Origin: Bacteroidota bacterium
GTDB lineage: Bacteria; Bacteroidota; Bacteroidia; Flavobacteriales; Weeksellaceae
Direction of reading: 5' to 3'
Assembly (NCBI GenBank): GCA_023387375.1
Contig: JAEWIE010000054.1
Location: 1 to 51,223 of the forward strand
Length of the DNA stretch: 51,223 nt
Position 1 is the stretch's first letter. Each line of letters opens with the position of its first letter. This document shows, piece by piece, positions 26,063 through 33,062 of this stretch. A program made the position numbers and the translations under genes. The notes beneath the pieces were generated by a model. That model did no database searches, had not been told where the DNA came from, and saw only the letters and a program-made list of their open reading frames with translations.

Positions 26063-26830
26063 TTATCCTTTGTTTGTAAGAGCGCCCATGTATTCACGGT
26101 TCATTCTTGCAATGACTTCGAGAGAAATTCCTTTTGGACATTCGACCTCACAAGCCCCTGTATTGGAACAGTTACCAAATCCTTCTTCGTCCATAGCCTC
26201 TACCATGTGAAGGACACGTCTTTTCGCCTCAACACGTCCCTGTGGAAGAAGAGCGAATTGGGAAACTTTTGCGCCCACAAATAGCATTGCAGATCCATTT
26301 TTACAGGTGGCCACACATGCACCACATCCAATACATGCGGCCGCATCCATCGCTTTGTCAGCGTCCTCTTTTGGAACGGGAATTGCGTTTGCATCCAGCG
26401 TATTTCCAGACGTATTTACAGAAACAAACCCTCCTGCAGCCATGATTCTATCAAAAGCAGAACGATCGACTACAAGGTCTTTAATGACCGGAAAAGCAGC
26501 ACTTCTCCATGGTTCAATTGTAATGGTTTCCCCGTCTTTGAACATTCTCATGTGCAGCTGGCAGGTAGTAATTCCTGTGTCCGGTCCGTGGGGACGCCCA
26601 TTAATATATAAGGAACACATACCACAGATCCCTTCTCTACAGTCATGGTCAAAAGCCACCGGCTCTTTTCCCTCGTTCACTAGGTTCTCGTTTAAGATAT
26701 CGAGCATTTCTAGGAAAGATGAATCTGTAGATACATCCGAAATTTTATAGACTTCGAATTGTCCTTTTGTTTTATTGTTTTTCTGTCTCCAAATCTTCAG
26801 AGTCAGATTAAGTCCTTTTTTTGCACTCAT
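26063..26830 (-). CDS. sdhB: Succinate dehydrogenase/fumarate reductase iron-sulfur subunit
   Basis: Carries electrons from the flavin subunit to the membrane subunit. It is 255 aa. The [2Fe-2S] ligands are C64, C69, C72 (DCREGICGMC) and C90. The other clusters use C166, C169, C172, C176 (CIGCGACVATC) and C221, C227, C231 (CSNTGACEVEC). The conserved final CPKGI motif is intact. Its ATG lies 5 nt after a 40-codon ORF that separates it from sdhA. It is the last gene before a strong terminator. Confidence 0.97.
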   Translation of the reverse strand: MSAKKGLNLTLKIWRQKNNKTKGQFEVYKISDVSTDSSFLEMLDILNENLVNEGKEPVAFDHDCREGICGMCSLYINGRPHGPDTGITTCQLHMRMFKDGETITIEPWRSAAFPVIKDLVVDRSAFDRIMAAGGFVSVNTSGNTLDANAIPVPKEDADKAMDAAACIGCGACVATCKNGSAMLFVGAKVSQFALLPQGRVEAKRRVLHMVEAMDEEGFGNCSNTGACEVECPKGISLEVIARMNREYMGALTNKG

Positions 26831-26835
26831 TTTCT

Positions 26836-26958
26836 TTACTGTTTAGGAGATGAATAAAATTTCTCAGTACGACCACATAGACTACCATCAGTTACATGTG
26901 CCCATGGGGTCTTCACGTGGCTCACCTTAAGCAAGGTGAAAGTCGTTAATGCTTTCAT
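26836..26958 (-). CDS. Predicted 40-aa small protein between sdhA and sdhB
   Basis: An ATG-to-TAA frame of 41 codons fills the gap between sdhA and sdhB. It starts 7 nt after the sdhA stop and ends 5 nt before the sdhB ATG, as in a tightly packed operon. The peptide begins MKALTTFTLLKVSHVKTPW, continues with AHVTDGSLCGRTEKFYSSP and ends KQ. It has two His (H14, H21) and one Cys (C28), is basic, and has no clear membrane segment or signal peptide. I do not recognise it. A 7-bp hairpin (TCACCTT/AAGGTGA) lies in its 5' part. It may be a small subunit or assembly factor of the complex, or a spacer with no product; packing is the main evidence. Confidence 0.6.
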   Translation of the reverse strand: MKALTTFTLLKVSHVKTPWAHVTDGSLCGRTEKFYSSPKQ

Positions 26959-26965
26959 ATCTTAC

Positions 26966-28978
26966 TTATTTGTAGCTTCTTTGTTTTACTTCGATGTTTT
27001 CGTATTCAAGCGCTTCCTTATGCAATGCTTCTGCATTGATATCTTGCCCTTTATATTCCCAAACCGAAGCATACATGAAATTCTCATCATCTCGTTGTGC
27101 CTCACCCTCGGAAGTAGAATGGTCTACTCTGTAGTGGCCTCCACAAGATTCGTTTCTTTCTAATGCGTCTTTCGCCATTAGTTGTCCTAATTCTAAGAAG
27201 TCAGCAACACGGAACGCTTTTTCTAATTCCATGTTCATAGAATTGGCTTCTCCTGGAACTTTCACCTCTTTCCAGAATTCGTTTCGAACTTCTTCAATTT
27301 CTCGAATCGCTTCTTGCAATCCTTCCGGCGTTCTTGCCATCCCCACCTTGTTCCACATAATGTGGCCCAATTTCTTGTGGAAATAATCGACGGAGTGCTT
27401 TCCGTTATTGTTGATAAAGAAATCAATTCGATCTTTTACTTCTTTTTCAGCCGTATCAAAATCTGCGGTCTCAGTAGGAATTTTCCCAGTACTAATATCG
27501 GCAGCTAAATAATCAGCAATCGTATAAGGAAGCACAAAATAACCGTCTGCAAGACCTTGCATAAGAGCGGATGCTCCTAGGCGGTTCGCACCGTGATCTG
27601 AGAAGTTTGCTTCTCCGATGACGAAACATCCTGGAATTGTAGACTGCAAGTTGTAGTCAACCCAAACTCCTCCCATGGTATAGTGAACCGCAGGATAGAT
27701 TCGCATTGGGGTTACATACGGGTTTTCCGCTGTGATTTTTTCATACATCACAAATAAGTTACCGTACTTCTCTTCCACCCAAGCTTTACCGAGATCATAA
27801 ATCTCCTTATCACTTGGATTATGAATGTTATTTTCAAGAGCAGCCTCTTTTCCTTTCTTCGTGATTTCCGTAGAGAAGTCTAAGAATACTCCTTCTTTTG
27901 TTTCGTTATTTTCAATTCCGAACCCTGCATCACAACGCTCTTTCGCTGCACGAGAAGCTACGTCTCTTGGAACTAAGTTTCCAAAGGCTGGATAACGGCG
28001 CTCTAAGTAATAGTCTCTGTCTTCTGGTTTGATATTTTCAGGTTTCAGTTTTCCTTCTCTAATCGCTTGCGCATCCTCAATCTTTTTCGGTACCCAAATA
28101 CGTCCAGAGTTACGTAGTGACTCAGACATTAAGGTTAATTTCGATTGTTGAGTTCCGTGAACCGGAATACATGTAGGGTGGATTTGTACGTAGCATGGAT
28201 TTGCGAAGTACGCACCTTTCTTGTGAATCTTCCAAGCAGCAGACGCATTAGATCCCATTGCATTGGTAGAAAGGAAATAAACATTACCATAACCTCCGGA
28301 TGCAATCACAACTGCGTGCGCAGAATGTCTTTCAATCTCACCTGTCACTAAGTTACGTGCAATGATCCCTCTCGCTTTTCCATCTACTAAGACCAAATCC
28401 ATCATTTCATGACGGTTATACATCTTAATTCTACCTTTACCAATTTGGCGACTCATTGCTGAGTAAGCACCAAGCAAAAGCTGCTGTCCTGTTTGTCCTT
28501 TGGCATAGAAGGTCCTCTTTACTTGAACTCCACCGAAAGATCGGTTATCAAGCTGACCTCCATATTCTCTTCCAAAAGGAACGCCTTGTGCGACACACTG
28601 GTCAATTATATTGGCAGATACCTCTGCTAAACGATATACGTTTGCTTCTCTTGAACGGTAGTCTCCTCCTTTAATTGTATCATAAAAAAGACGATAAGTT
28701 GAATCCCCGTCTCCTTGGTAATTTTTTGCAGCATTAATACCTCCCTGCGCGGCAATCGAGTGCGCACGGCGAGGAGAATCTTGGTAGCAAAATGCTTTTA
28801 CATTGTATCCTTGCTCTGCCAAAGTCGCAGCAGCGGAACCTCCTGCGAGTCCTGTACCGACCACAATAATATCAATTTTATCGCGGTTGTTTGGCGAAAC
28901 CAAGTTCATATGATTTTTATGATTTGTCCATTTGTCCTCAAGCGGACCTGCTGGAACTTTTGAATCTAATTTACTCAT
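26966..28978 (-). CDS. sdhA: Succinate dehydrogenase/fumarate reductase flavoprotein subunit
   Basis: Oxidises succinate to fumarate (or the reverse) with covalently bound FAD. It is 670 aa, the longer form found in Bacteroidota. The FAD-binding GTGLAGG is at 41-47, and the flavin-histidine region is RRAHSIAAQGGINA (H73). Substrate-side motifs include QIHPTCIPVHG and YPAVHYTMGGVWVD; the C-terminus has DHSTSEGEAQRDDENF. It begins 16 nt after sdhC. The order sdhC-sdhA-sdhB is that of Bacteroides-type quinol:fumarate reductase/succinate dehydrogenase operons. Confidence 0.97.
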   Translation of the reverse strand: MSKLDSKVPAGPLEDKWTNHKNHMNLVSPNNRDKIDIIVVGTGLAGGSAAATLAEQGYNVKAFCYQDSPRRAHSIAAQGGINAAKNYQGDGDSTYRLFYDTIKGGDYRSREANVYRLAEVSANIIDQCVAQGVPFGREYGGQLDNRSFGGVQVKRTFYAKGQTGQQLLLGAYSAMSRQIGKGRIKMYNRHEMMDLVLVDGKARGIIARNLVTGEIERHSAHAVVIASGGYGNVYFLSTNAMGSNASAAWKIHKKGAYFANPCYVQIHPTCIPVHGTQQSKLTLMSESLRNSGRIWVPKKIEDAQAIREGKLKPENIKPEDRDYYLERRYPAFGNLVPRDVASRAAKERCDAGFGIENNETKEGVFLDFSTEITKKGKEAALENNIHNPSDKEIYDLGKAWVEEKYGNLFVMYEKITAENPYVTPMRIYPAVHYTMGGVWVDYNLQSTIPGCFVIGEANFSDHGANRLGASALMQGLADGYFVLPYTIADYLAADISTGKIPTETADFDTAEKEVKDRIDFFINNNGKHSVDYFHKKLGHIMWNKVGMARTPEGLQEAIREIEEVRNEFWKEVKVPGEANSMNMELEKAFRVADFLELGQLMAKDALERNESCGGHYRVDHSTSEGEAQRDDENFMYASVWEYKGQDINAEALHKEALEYENIEVKQRSYK

Positions 28979-28994
28979 ATCTACTTTGATATTA

Positions 28995-29648
28995 TTAAGT
29001 TAAAAAATGGAATAACGCAACAAAGATGAACCCTGCTGGAATTAGAATAGAGTACCAATTTCCAATGGCTTTGATCATTGGTGTGTACTGTGGATGTCTT
29101 GCACCAATGGATTGGAATGAAGATTGGAATCCGTGCGCTAAGTGTAGACCTAATAAAATGAAGGCAAAGACATAAAGAGCTACTCTCCATAGTTCAGAGA
29201 ATTGAACTCGCAAATGATCAAATTCAGTACCTGTGCTTTCTGCTCCTAAATAATTTTTCGAAATCGTAGGAAACCAAAAATCAAGCAAATGAACTCCTAA
29301 GAACACAAGGACAACAGCCCCTGAAATAATCATATTCCGTGACATCCATGTGGAATTTGCAGAAGCGCCATTCACCGAGTACGAAATTGGTCTTGCCTTT
29401 CGGTTCTTGATTTCAAGAACAAATCCCATAATGAAGTGGAACAAAACGGCAAACAATAAGATAGGTTGCATTAAGAACTGAATTAAAGGATTGTGTCCCA
29501 TGAAGTCCGCAGCCTCATTAAACGCATCAGCACTTATAACGGACAAAAAGTTGACTGCCAAGTGCATGATGAGAAAAATCAACAAAAACATTGCTGACAA
29601 TGCCATTGCATACTTTCTACCAATAGTAGAACTAGTTAAACCTCCCAT
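28995..29648 (-). CDS. sdhC: Succinate dehydrogenase/fumarate reductase cytochrome b subunit
   Basis: Single membrane anchor with two b hemes, exchanging electrons with menaquinone. It is 217 aa with five predicted membrane helices (about 15-37, 57-80, 105-127, 152-173, 194-216). Candidate heme ligands are H29, H71, H120 and H169 or H172, as in the Wolinella-type diheme family. No sdhD is present, as expected for this type. A -7 box lies 25 nt upstream. It is the first gene of the sdhC-A-(small ORF)-B operon. Confidence 0.95.
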   Translation of the reverse strand: MGGLTSSTIGRKYAMALSAMFLLIFLIMHLAVNFLSVISADAFNEAADFMGHNPLIQFLMQPILLFAVLFHFIMGFVLEIKNRKARPISYSVNGASANSTWMSRNMIISGAVVLVFLGVHLLDFWFPTISKNYLGAESTGTEFDHLRVQFSELWRVALYVFAFILLGLHLAHGFQSSFQSIGARHPQYTPMIKAIGNWYSILIPAGFIFVALFHFLT

Positions 29649-29673
29649 ATAAAAATGTTAATTTGAATTTTTA

Positions 29674-29681
29674 CAAAGTTA
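29674..29681 (-). promoter_or_regulatory. -7 promoter box of the sdh operon
   Basis: TAACTTTG on the minus strand, a full TAnnTTTG match. A TTTG lies 15 nt upstream (29697-29700), somewhat closer than the usual -33 spacing. Confidence 0.6.
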
Positions 29682-29840
29682 AAAAATTGTTAAAGGCAAA
29701 GCGAATGAGAAAAATCACAATCGCCTAGTTTATAATATTTCTAAATATTAACCTATGATAATTAAGCACTTACAATGAAATAAGCTCAAAAGCTCATTGA
29801 ATTCTCGATGGAAATAATCGAAATTAATCCTCTTATCAAT

Positions 29841-30959
29841 CTATTTTGAATGCCTTGTGCCCGTGATTAGCTCAGCTGCTTTTTCACTAGCACCACTCCC
29901 ACCTAAAACGCCTCGAAGCTCCTGATAATCGCTCAGAATCTGTTCCCGCTTTGGTCCACTAAGCACTTTGCTTAACTCTAAGACAAGTAGTTTTTCAGAT
30001 AATTCATCCTGAATCAATTCTTTTACCACTTCTCTTCCCATAATTAAATTGACAAGACTAATGTACTGAATATTTTTCAACAATCGTTTAGCGATTTCAT
30101 ACGAAACGCGGCTTCCTCGATAACAGACCACTTGCGGTACATTCAAAAGAGCAGTCTCTAAAGTTGCTGTGCCTGAGGTCACTAGTGCAGCGTGCGAAAC
30201 TCTTAACAAGTCATAGGTTTGATTAGAGACAAAATGAACTTTCGAATCCGTAAATTGCTCATAGAAACTTGGCGAAAGACTAGGCGCCCCTGCAATGACA
30301 AATTGATAATTCGAAAAATGAGAACGCACCGATAGCATGGTCTTCAGCATCTTTTGAACCTCTTGTTCTCTTGACCCTGGCAATAGAGCAATAATTGGCT
30401 CCTGCCCCAGCTTATTTCGTTCCAGGAAAGCCTTCCGGTCAATAGGTTCTAGTTTCCCTACAGCATCCAGTAGTGGATGCCCTACAAAGTCCACATGAAT
30501 ACCATGCTTTTCATAAAACTGCTTTTCAAAAGGTAGGATTACTAGCATCTGATCGACATCGCTTCGAATCGATTCTACTCGACCTTCTTTCCATGCCCAC
30601 AATTGGGGAGATATGTAATACACCACTCGAATTCCTAGCTCTTTTGCAAACTTTGCAATCCTAAGATTAAATCCAGGGTAATCAATTAGGACAAGAACAT
30701 CCGGCATGTAGGCTTTGATGTCATTTTTACAAAAACGAATATTACTTAAGATAGTTTTGAGGTTGAGCACAACTTCTAGAAATCCCATAAAGGCAAGCTC
30801 TTTAATATGCTTGACAGGCCCGCTCGAAGCTGCCTTTGCCATAAGATCACCACCCCAAAATCGAAACTCAGCACTAGAATCTTTCTGAATAAGTGCCTTA
30901 ATTAAATTAGAGCCGTGCAAATCCCCTGAAGCTTCTCCCGCAATAATATAATATTTCAT
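29841..30959 (-). CDS. lpxB: Lipid-A-disaccharide synthase
   Basis: Joins UDP-2,3-diacylglucosamine and lipid X to form lipid A disaccharide at the inner membrane. It is 372 aa. Family motifs are GEASGDLHGSNL at the N-terminus, SPQLWAWKEGRV, LLPGSREQEVQK and ALVTSGTATLETALLNVPQVV. The product shows the organism makes lipid A. It appears monocistronic; the nearest gene upstream on the same strand is outside a long non-coding stretch, and no promoter match was found. Confidence 0.97.
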   Translation of the reverse strand: MKYYIIAGEASGDLHGSNLIKALIQKDSSAEFRFWGGDLMAKAASSGPVKHIKELAFMGFLEVVLNLKTILSNIRFCKNDIKAYMPDVLVLIDYPGFNLRIAKFAKELGIRVVYYISPQLWAWKEGRVESIRSDVDQMLVILPFEKQFYEKHGIHVDFVGHPLLDAVGKLEPIDRKAFLERNKLGQEPIIALLPGSREQEVQKMLKTMLSVRSHFSNYQFVIAGAPSLSPSFYEQFTDSKVHFVSNQTYDLLRVSHAALVTSGTATLETALLNVPQVVCYRGSRVSYEIAKRLLKNIQYISLVNLIMGREVVKELIQDELSEKLLVLELSKVLSGPKREQILSDYQELRGVLGGSGASEKAAELITGTRHSK

Positions 30960-31271
30960 GAGTATCTGATGATTTAAAAGGATGACGAAAACCCTACATT
31001 AAGAAGGAATGGACACCGCGAGCGCAATTTACAATTATGGTTTCAAAGTTATTGCTAATTTTTGATATTTCTATAAATCTAAGTTTATAACCGGCGCCTC
31101 ACCGATACTCTCACCTCACCATTCGCGTGGCTTCTGGATCGTCTTTTCTTTTCGCAGGAGCTACATTCCTGCCCTCAAGAAGACAAAATAAAGGTCCAAT
31201 TCTTTAAAATCTTTTTCATTTTTTAACCTCATTCGTGAGAAATCGAAGACTCCTATCAAATCTTGATTTCG
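30960..31271. other. Gene-poor stretch between lpxB and DUF2480
   Basis: Part of the only gap over 300 nt (30960-31423). No convincing gene is seen. A GC-richer block (about 31089-31135) stands out from the AT-rich flanks. A hairpin GCAGGA/TCCTGC lies at about 31155-31173. A minus-strand frame with an internal stop (31085-31219) is listed separately. Confidence 0.5.
31085..31219 (-). pseudogene. Possible broken small ORF with one in-frame TGA
   Basis: From an ATG at 31217-31219 the frame reads MKKILKNWTFILSS, then TGA, then GQECSSCEKKRRSRSHANGE and an Arg-rich end to TAA at 31085-31087: 45 codons with a single internal stop. The first part looks like the start of a signal peptide and the second is very basic. 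It could be a small gene with a nonsense mutation, or chance. No family is recognised and no promoter box is seen. Confidence 0.2.
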
Positions 31272-31279
31272 TATCTTTG
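31272..31279 (+). promoter_or_regulatory. -7 promoter box for the DUF2480 leader
   Basis: TATCTTTG, a full TAnnTTTG match. Transcription should start 3-5 nt downstream, at about 31283-31284, giving a leader of about 140 nt before the ATG at 31424. Confidence 0.6.
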
Positions 31280-31283
31280 TACT

Positions 31284-31367
31284 GCTAGAAAACGAAGGAT
31301 TTTTACCAATCAAAATCGTACAGGACACGAATGTTCATAAAGTTTGTACGACGAAATAAATTCTAGC
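31284..31367 (+). ncRNA. Predicted structured leader RNA (or small RNA) upstream of DUF2480
   Basis: Three nested stems can form. Outer: GCTAGAA (31284-31290) with TTCTAGC (31361-31367), 7 bp. Middle: TCGTACA (31316-31322) with TGTACGA (31345-31351), 7 bp. Inner: GGAC (31323-31326) with GTTC (31333-31336), including a G-U pair. The outer stem begins at the predicted transcription start. The 7-bp outer stem and 84-nt length recall a tRNA, but no T-arm sequence or anticodon arm fits. No known riboswitch was recognised. It may be a cis-regulatory leader or a separate small RNA. Confidence 0.45.
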
Positions 31368-31423
31368 TAAATAAAAAATGCAAGCAGGCATTACAAGGCT
31401 CGTTCTAATTTAAAACAGAAAAG

Positions 31424-31939
31424 ATGGCAGAAACATTTGAAATCAAAAATAAAATCGCAGAAAGTGGACTCATTAACTTTGATATCGCCACACTCTTGCC
31501 CTCTGGAAAGCGCGTGGGACTTGATATTAAGGATTTCCTCTTTCAAGAGTTAATCCTAAAAGAAAAGGATTTTCGTGAGAAAGTCGAAAAATTAGATCCG
31601 ACGGATTTTCAAGACGCCTATGTATACGTTTACAATTCAGTGGACGCCATTGTTCCTTTGTGGGCTTACTTTTTAATTGCCTCTAAATTAACAGGGCATG
31701 CAAGAAAGGTGATTTACGGGAACGAAAAAGATTTGTTAGTCCTCCTACTTCACGAGGTTATTGAATCGAGTGATTTTAGTTCTTATGAAGGAAAGAGAAT
31801 TCTGGTCAAAGGATGCAATGAGTTTGACATTCCTGAAAATGCTTACATAGATTTAGTTCAAAAACTAAAACCAATTGTAAAATCTTTGATGTTCGGCGAA
31901 GCCTGTTCAAATGTGCCGATTTTCAAAAACAAAGCATAA
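31424..31939 (+). CDS. DUF2480 family protein
   Basis: Cytoplasmic protein of 171 aa from a family found in Bacteroidota with no known function. The family pattern is visible: KIAESGLINFDIATLLPSG near the start, LDIKDFLFQELILKEKDFRE in the middle and SVDAIVPLWAYFLIASKL about halfway. It has no signal peptide or metal motif; two Cys (GCNEFDIP and GEACSNVP) lie in the C-terminal half. It has a long, structured leader and a clear -7 box. The next gene is 73 nt downstream and probably unrelated in function. Confidence 0.88.
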   Translation: MAETFEIKNKIAESGLINFDIATLLPSGKRVGLDIKDFLFQELILKEKDFREKVEKLDPTDFQDAYVYVYNSVDAIVPLWAYFLIASKLTGHARKVIYGNEKDLLVLLLHEVIESSDFSSYEGKRILVKGCNEFDIPENAYIDLVQKLKPIVKSLMFGEACSNVPIFKNKA

Positions 31940-32012
31940 TTGTAACTAAAATTAATAAAAAGTAGGTATAATATTTGATGGTATATGGTTTTAATTAAAC
32001 ACCAAATCAACT

Positions 32013-32663
32013 ATGAGCTTACTAGATTTAATCGCGGGAAACGCAGGGAATCAAATCGCACAACGCGGTGAAAACAAATTCGGGATTTCTAAAAATCAAA
32101 TTATCGCACTACTTGCAGTCGCTGCTCCTTTAGTCATTTCGTATCTAAAAAACAAAACGAAGGACAAAGCAGAAGCGGAGTCTTTAAATAATGCTTTAGA
32201 CAAGGATCATGACGGAAGTATTTTAAATGATCTCTCACAGATTGACGCAAGAGAACAAGAAGGTTCTTCTATTTTGGACCATATTTTTGGTTCACAAAAG
32301 ACGCAGGTTGAAAACCAACTTTCTAAAAACACAGGGATTTCAATGGACAAAATAGGTCCTATCCTCTCTATGCTAGCTCCCGTCATTATGGGCTACATCG
32401 GAAACCAAAAACAAACGAACCATGTGAATTCGGGAGGCATTGGCGATTTACTAGGGGGAATCTTAGGTCAAGCCCAACAGCAGGCACAAGGTGGAAACAA
32501 TCCGCTGAGCGATATTTTAGGTCAAGTGCTTGGATCTTCATCTCAAAATTCGAGCTCAAATCCATTAGAGGACTTACTTGGAGGGGTTTTAGGATCCGAT
32601 CCAAAAGAAAATAATCAAGGGGGACTTGGAGGACTTCTAGGAAGTATTCTTGGACGAAGTTAA
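32013..32663 (+). CDS. DUF937 family protein
   Basis: Protein of 216 aa of the DUF937 type. The N-terminal part (1-50) has the usual MSLLDLIAGNAGNQIAQ and hydrophobic helix IIALLAVAAPLVISYLKN; a similar block returns at about 103-125 (MDKIGPILSMLAPVIMGYIGN). The C-terminal third is Gly/Leu/Gln/Asn-rich with repeated DLLGGILG, DILGQVLG and GGLLGSILG units. No signal peptide is seen. Function is unknown. It ends at a strong terminator shared with the convergent bTHX gene. Confidence 0.86.
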   Translation: MSLLDLIAGNAGNQIAQRGENKFGISKNQIIALLAVAAPLVISYLKNKTKDKAEAESLNNALDKDHDGSILNDLSQIDAREQEGSSILDHIFGSQKTQVENQLSKNTGISMDKIGPILSMLAPVIMGYIGNQKQTNHVNSGGIGDLLGGILGQAQQQAQGGNNPLSDILGQVLGSSSQNSSSNPLEDLLGGVLGSDPKENNQGGLGGLLGSILGRS

Positions 32664-32670
32664 ACTCTAC

Positions 32671-32702
32671 AAAAAAACCGAAGATTACTCTTCGGTTTTT
32701 TT
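32671..32702. terminator. Bidirectional terminator overlapping the end of the bTHX gene
   Basis: AAAAAACCGAAGA pairs with TCTTCGGTTTTTT around a 4-nt loop. The loop and the right arm contain the bTHX stop codon and last codons, so one hairpin serves both genes. Confidence 0.88.
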
Positions 32703-32855
32703 CTTTTTGGCAGCCTTTGGCTTTGAGGCTTTCGGCTCTTCTGCTTTCTCCACAACAGCTACAGGCGCGCTTGATTTTCTTTTTCTTGGACGTGTTTTCC
32801 CATAACTTCCAGCGATTCGTTTTCCTTTCGTTGTTTTTTTATCTCCTTTTCCCAT
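32685..32855 (-). CDS. 30S ribosomal protein bTHX
   Basis: Small basic ribosomal protein of 56 aa. The N-terminal half, MGKGDKKTTKGKRIAGSYG followed by KTRPRKRK, matches the bTHX (Thx) pattern MGKGDkkt..GK...Gs.G..RPrk. The second half is a Lys/Ala/Pro/Glu tail (KAEEPKASKPKAAKKKKTEE), longer than the short form known from Thermus. The ATG is at 32853-32855, 25 nt after a full -7 box. The TAA at 32685-32687 lies within the loop of the terminator hairpin. It is easily missed because of its size. Confidence 0.9.
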   Translation of the reverse strand: MGKGDKKTTKGKRIAGSYGKTRPRKRKSSAPVAVVEKAEEPKASKPKAAKKKKTEE

Positions 32856-32880
32856 ATATAATATTTTTTTGGTTGTTATC

Positions 32881-32888
32881 CAAAGTTA
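32881..32888 (-). promoter_or_regulatory. -7 promoter box of the bTHX gene
   Basis: TAACTTTG on the minus strand, full TAnnTTTG match, 25 nt before the ATG. Confidence 0.6.
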
Positions 32889-32996
32889 CAAAATATTTAA
32901 AGAATCCATCTTGGTTCTAATTTGAAATTGCAATCTGGCCTCAAAGCCTTAGCGAATCTTCCCCTCTTCATTTTTCTCAATTCTCATGAAATACCG

Positions 32997-33004
32997 TATC
33001 TTTG
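32997..33004 (+). promoter_or_regulatory. -7 promoter box of aspS
   Basis: TATCTTTG, full TAnnTTTG match, giving a leader of roughly 55 nt to the ATG at 33063. Confidence 0.6.
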
Positions 33005-33062
33005 CTGATGAAAACTCTCCGTTTATTTTGGAAGTTTTTCACTATAATTAAGACACACTTTT

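Noticed and set aside
31085..31219. TGA read as selenocysteine with the following hairpin as a SECIS element
   Set aside because: The hairpin loop starts only about 8 nt after the TGA, closer than the spacing known for bacterial SECIS elements, and there is no sign of selenocysteine genes in the window.
31284..31367. tRNA-like or tmRNA-like gene, because of the 7-bp outer stem and 84-nt span
   Set aside because: No TTCGAA-type T-arm next to the 3' stem, no anticodon arm and no CCA.
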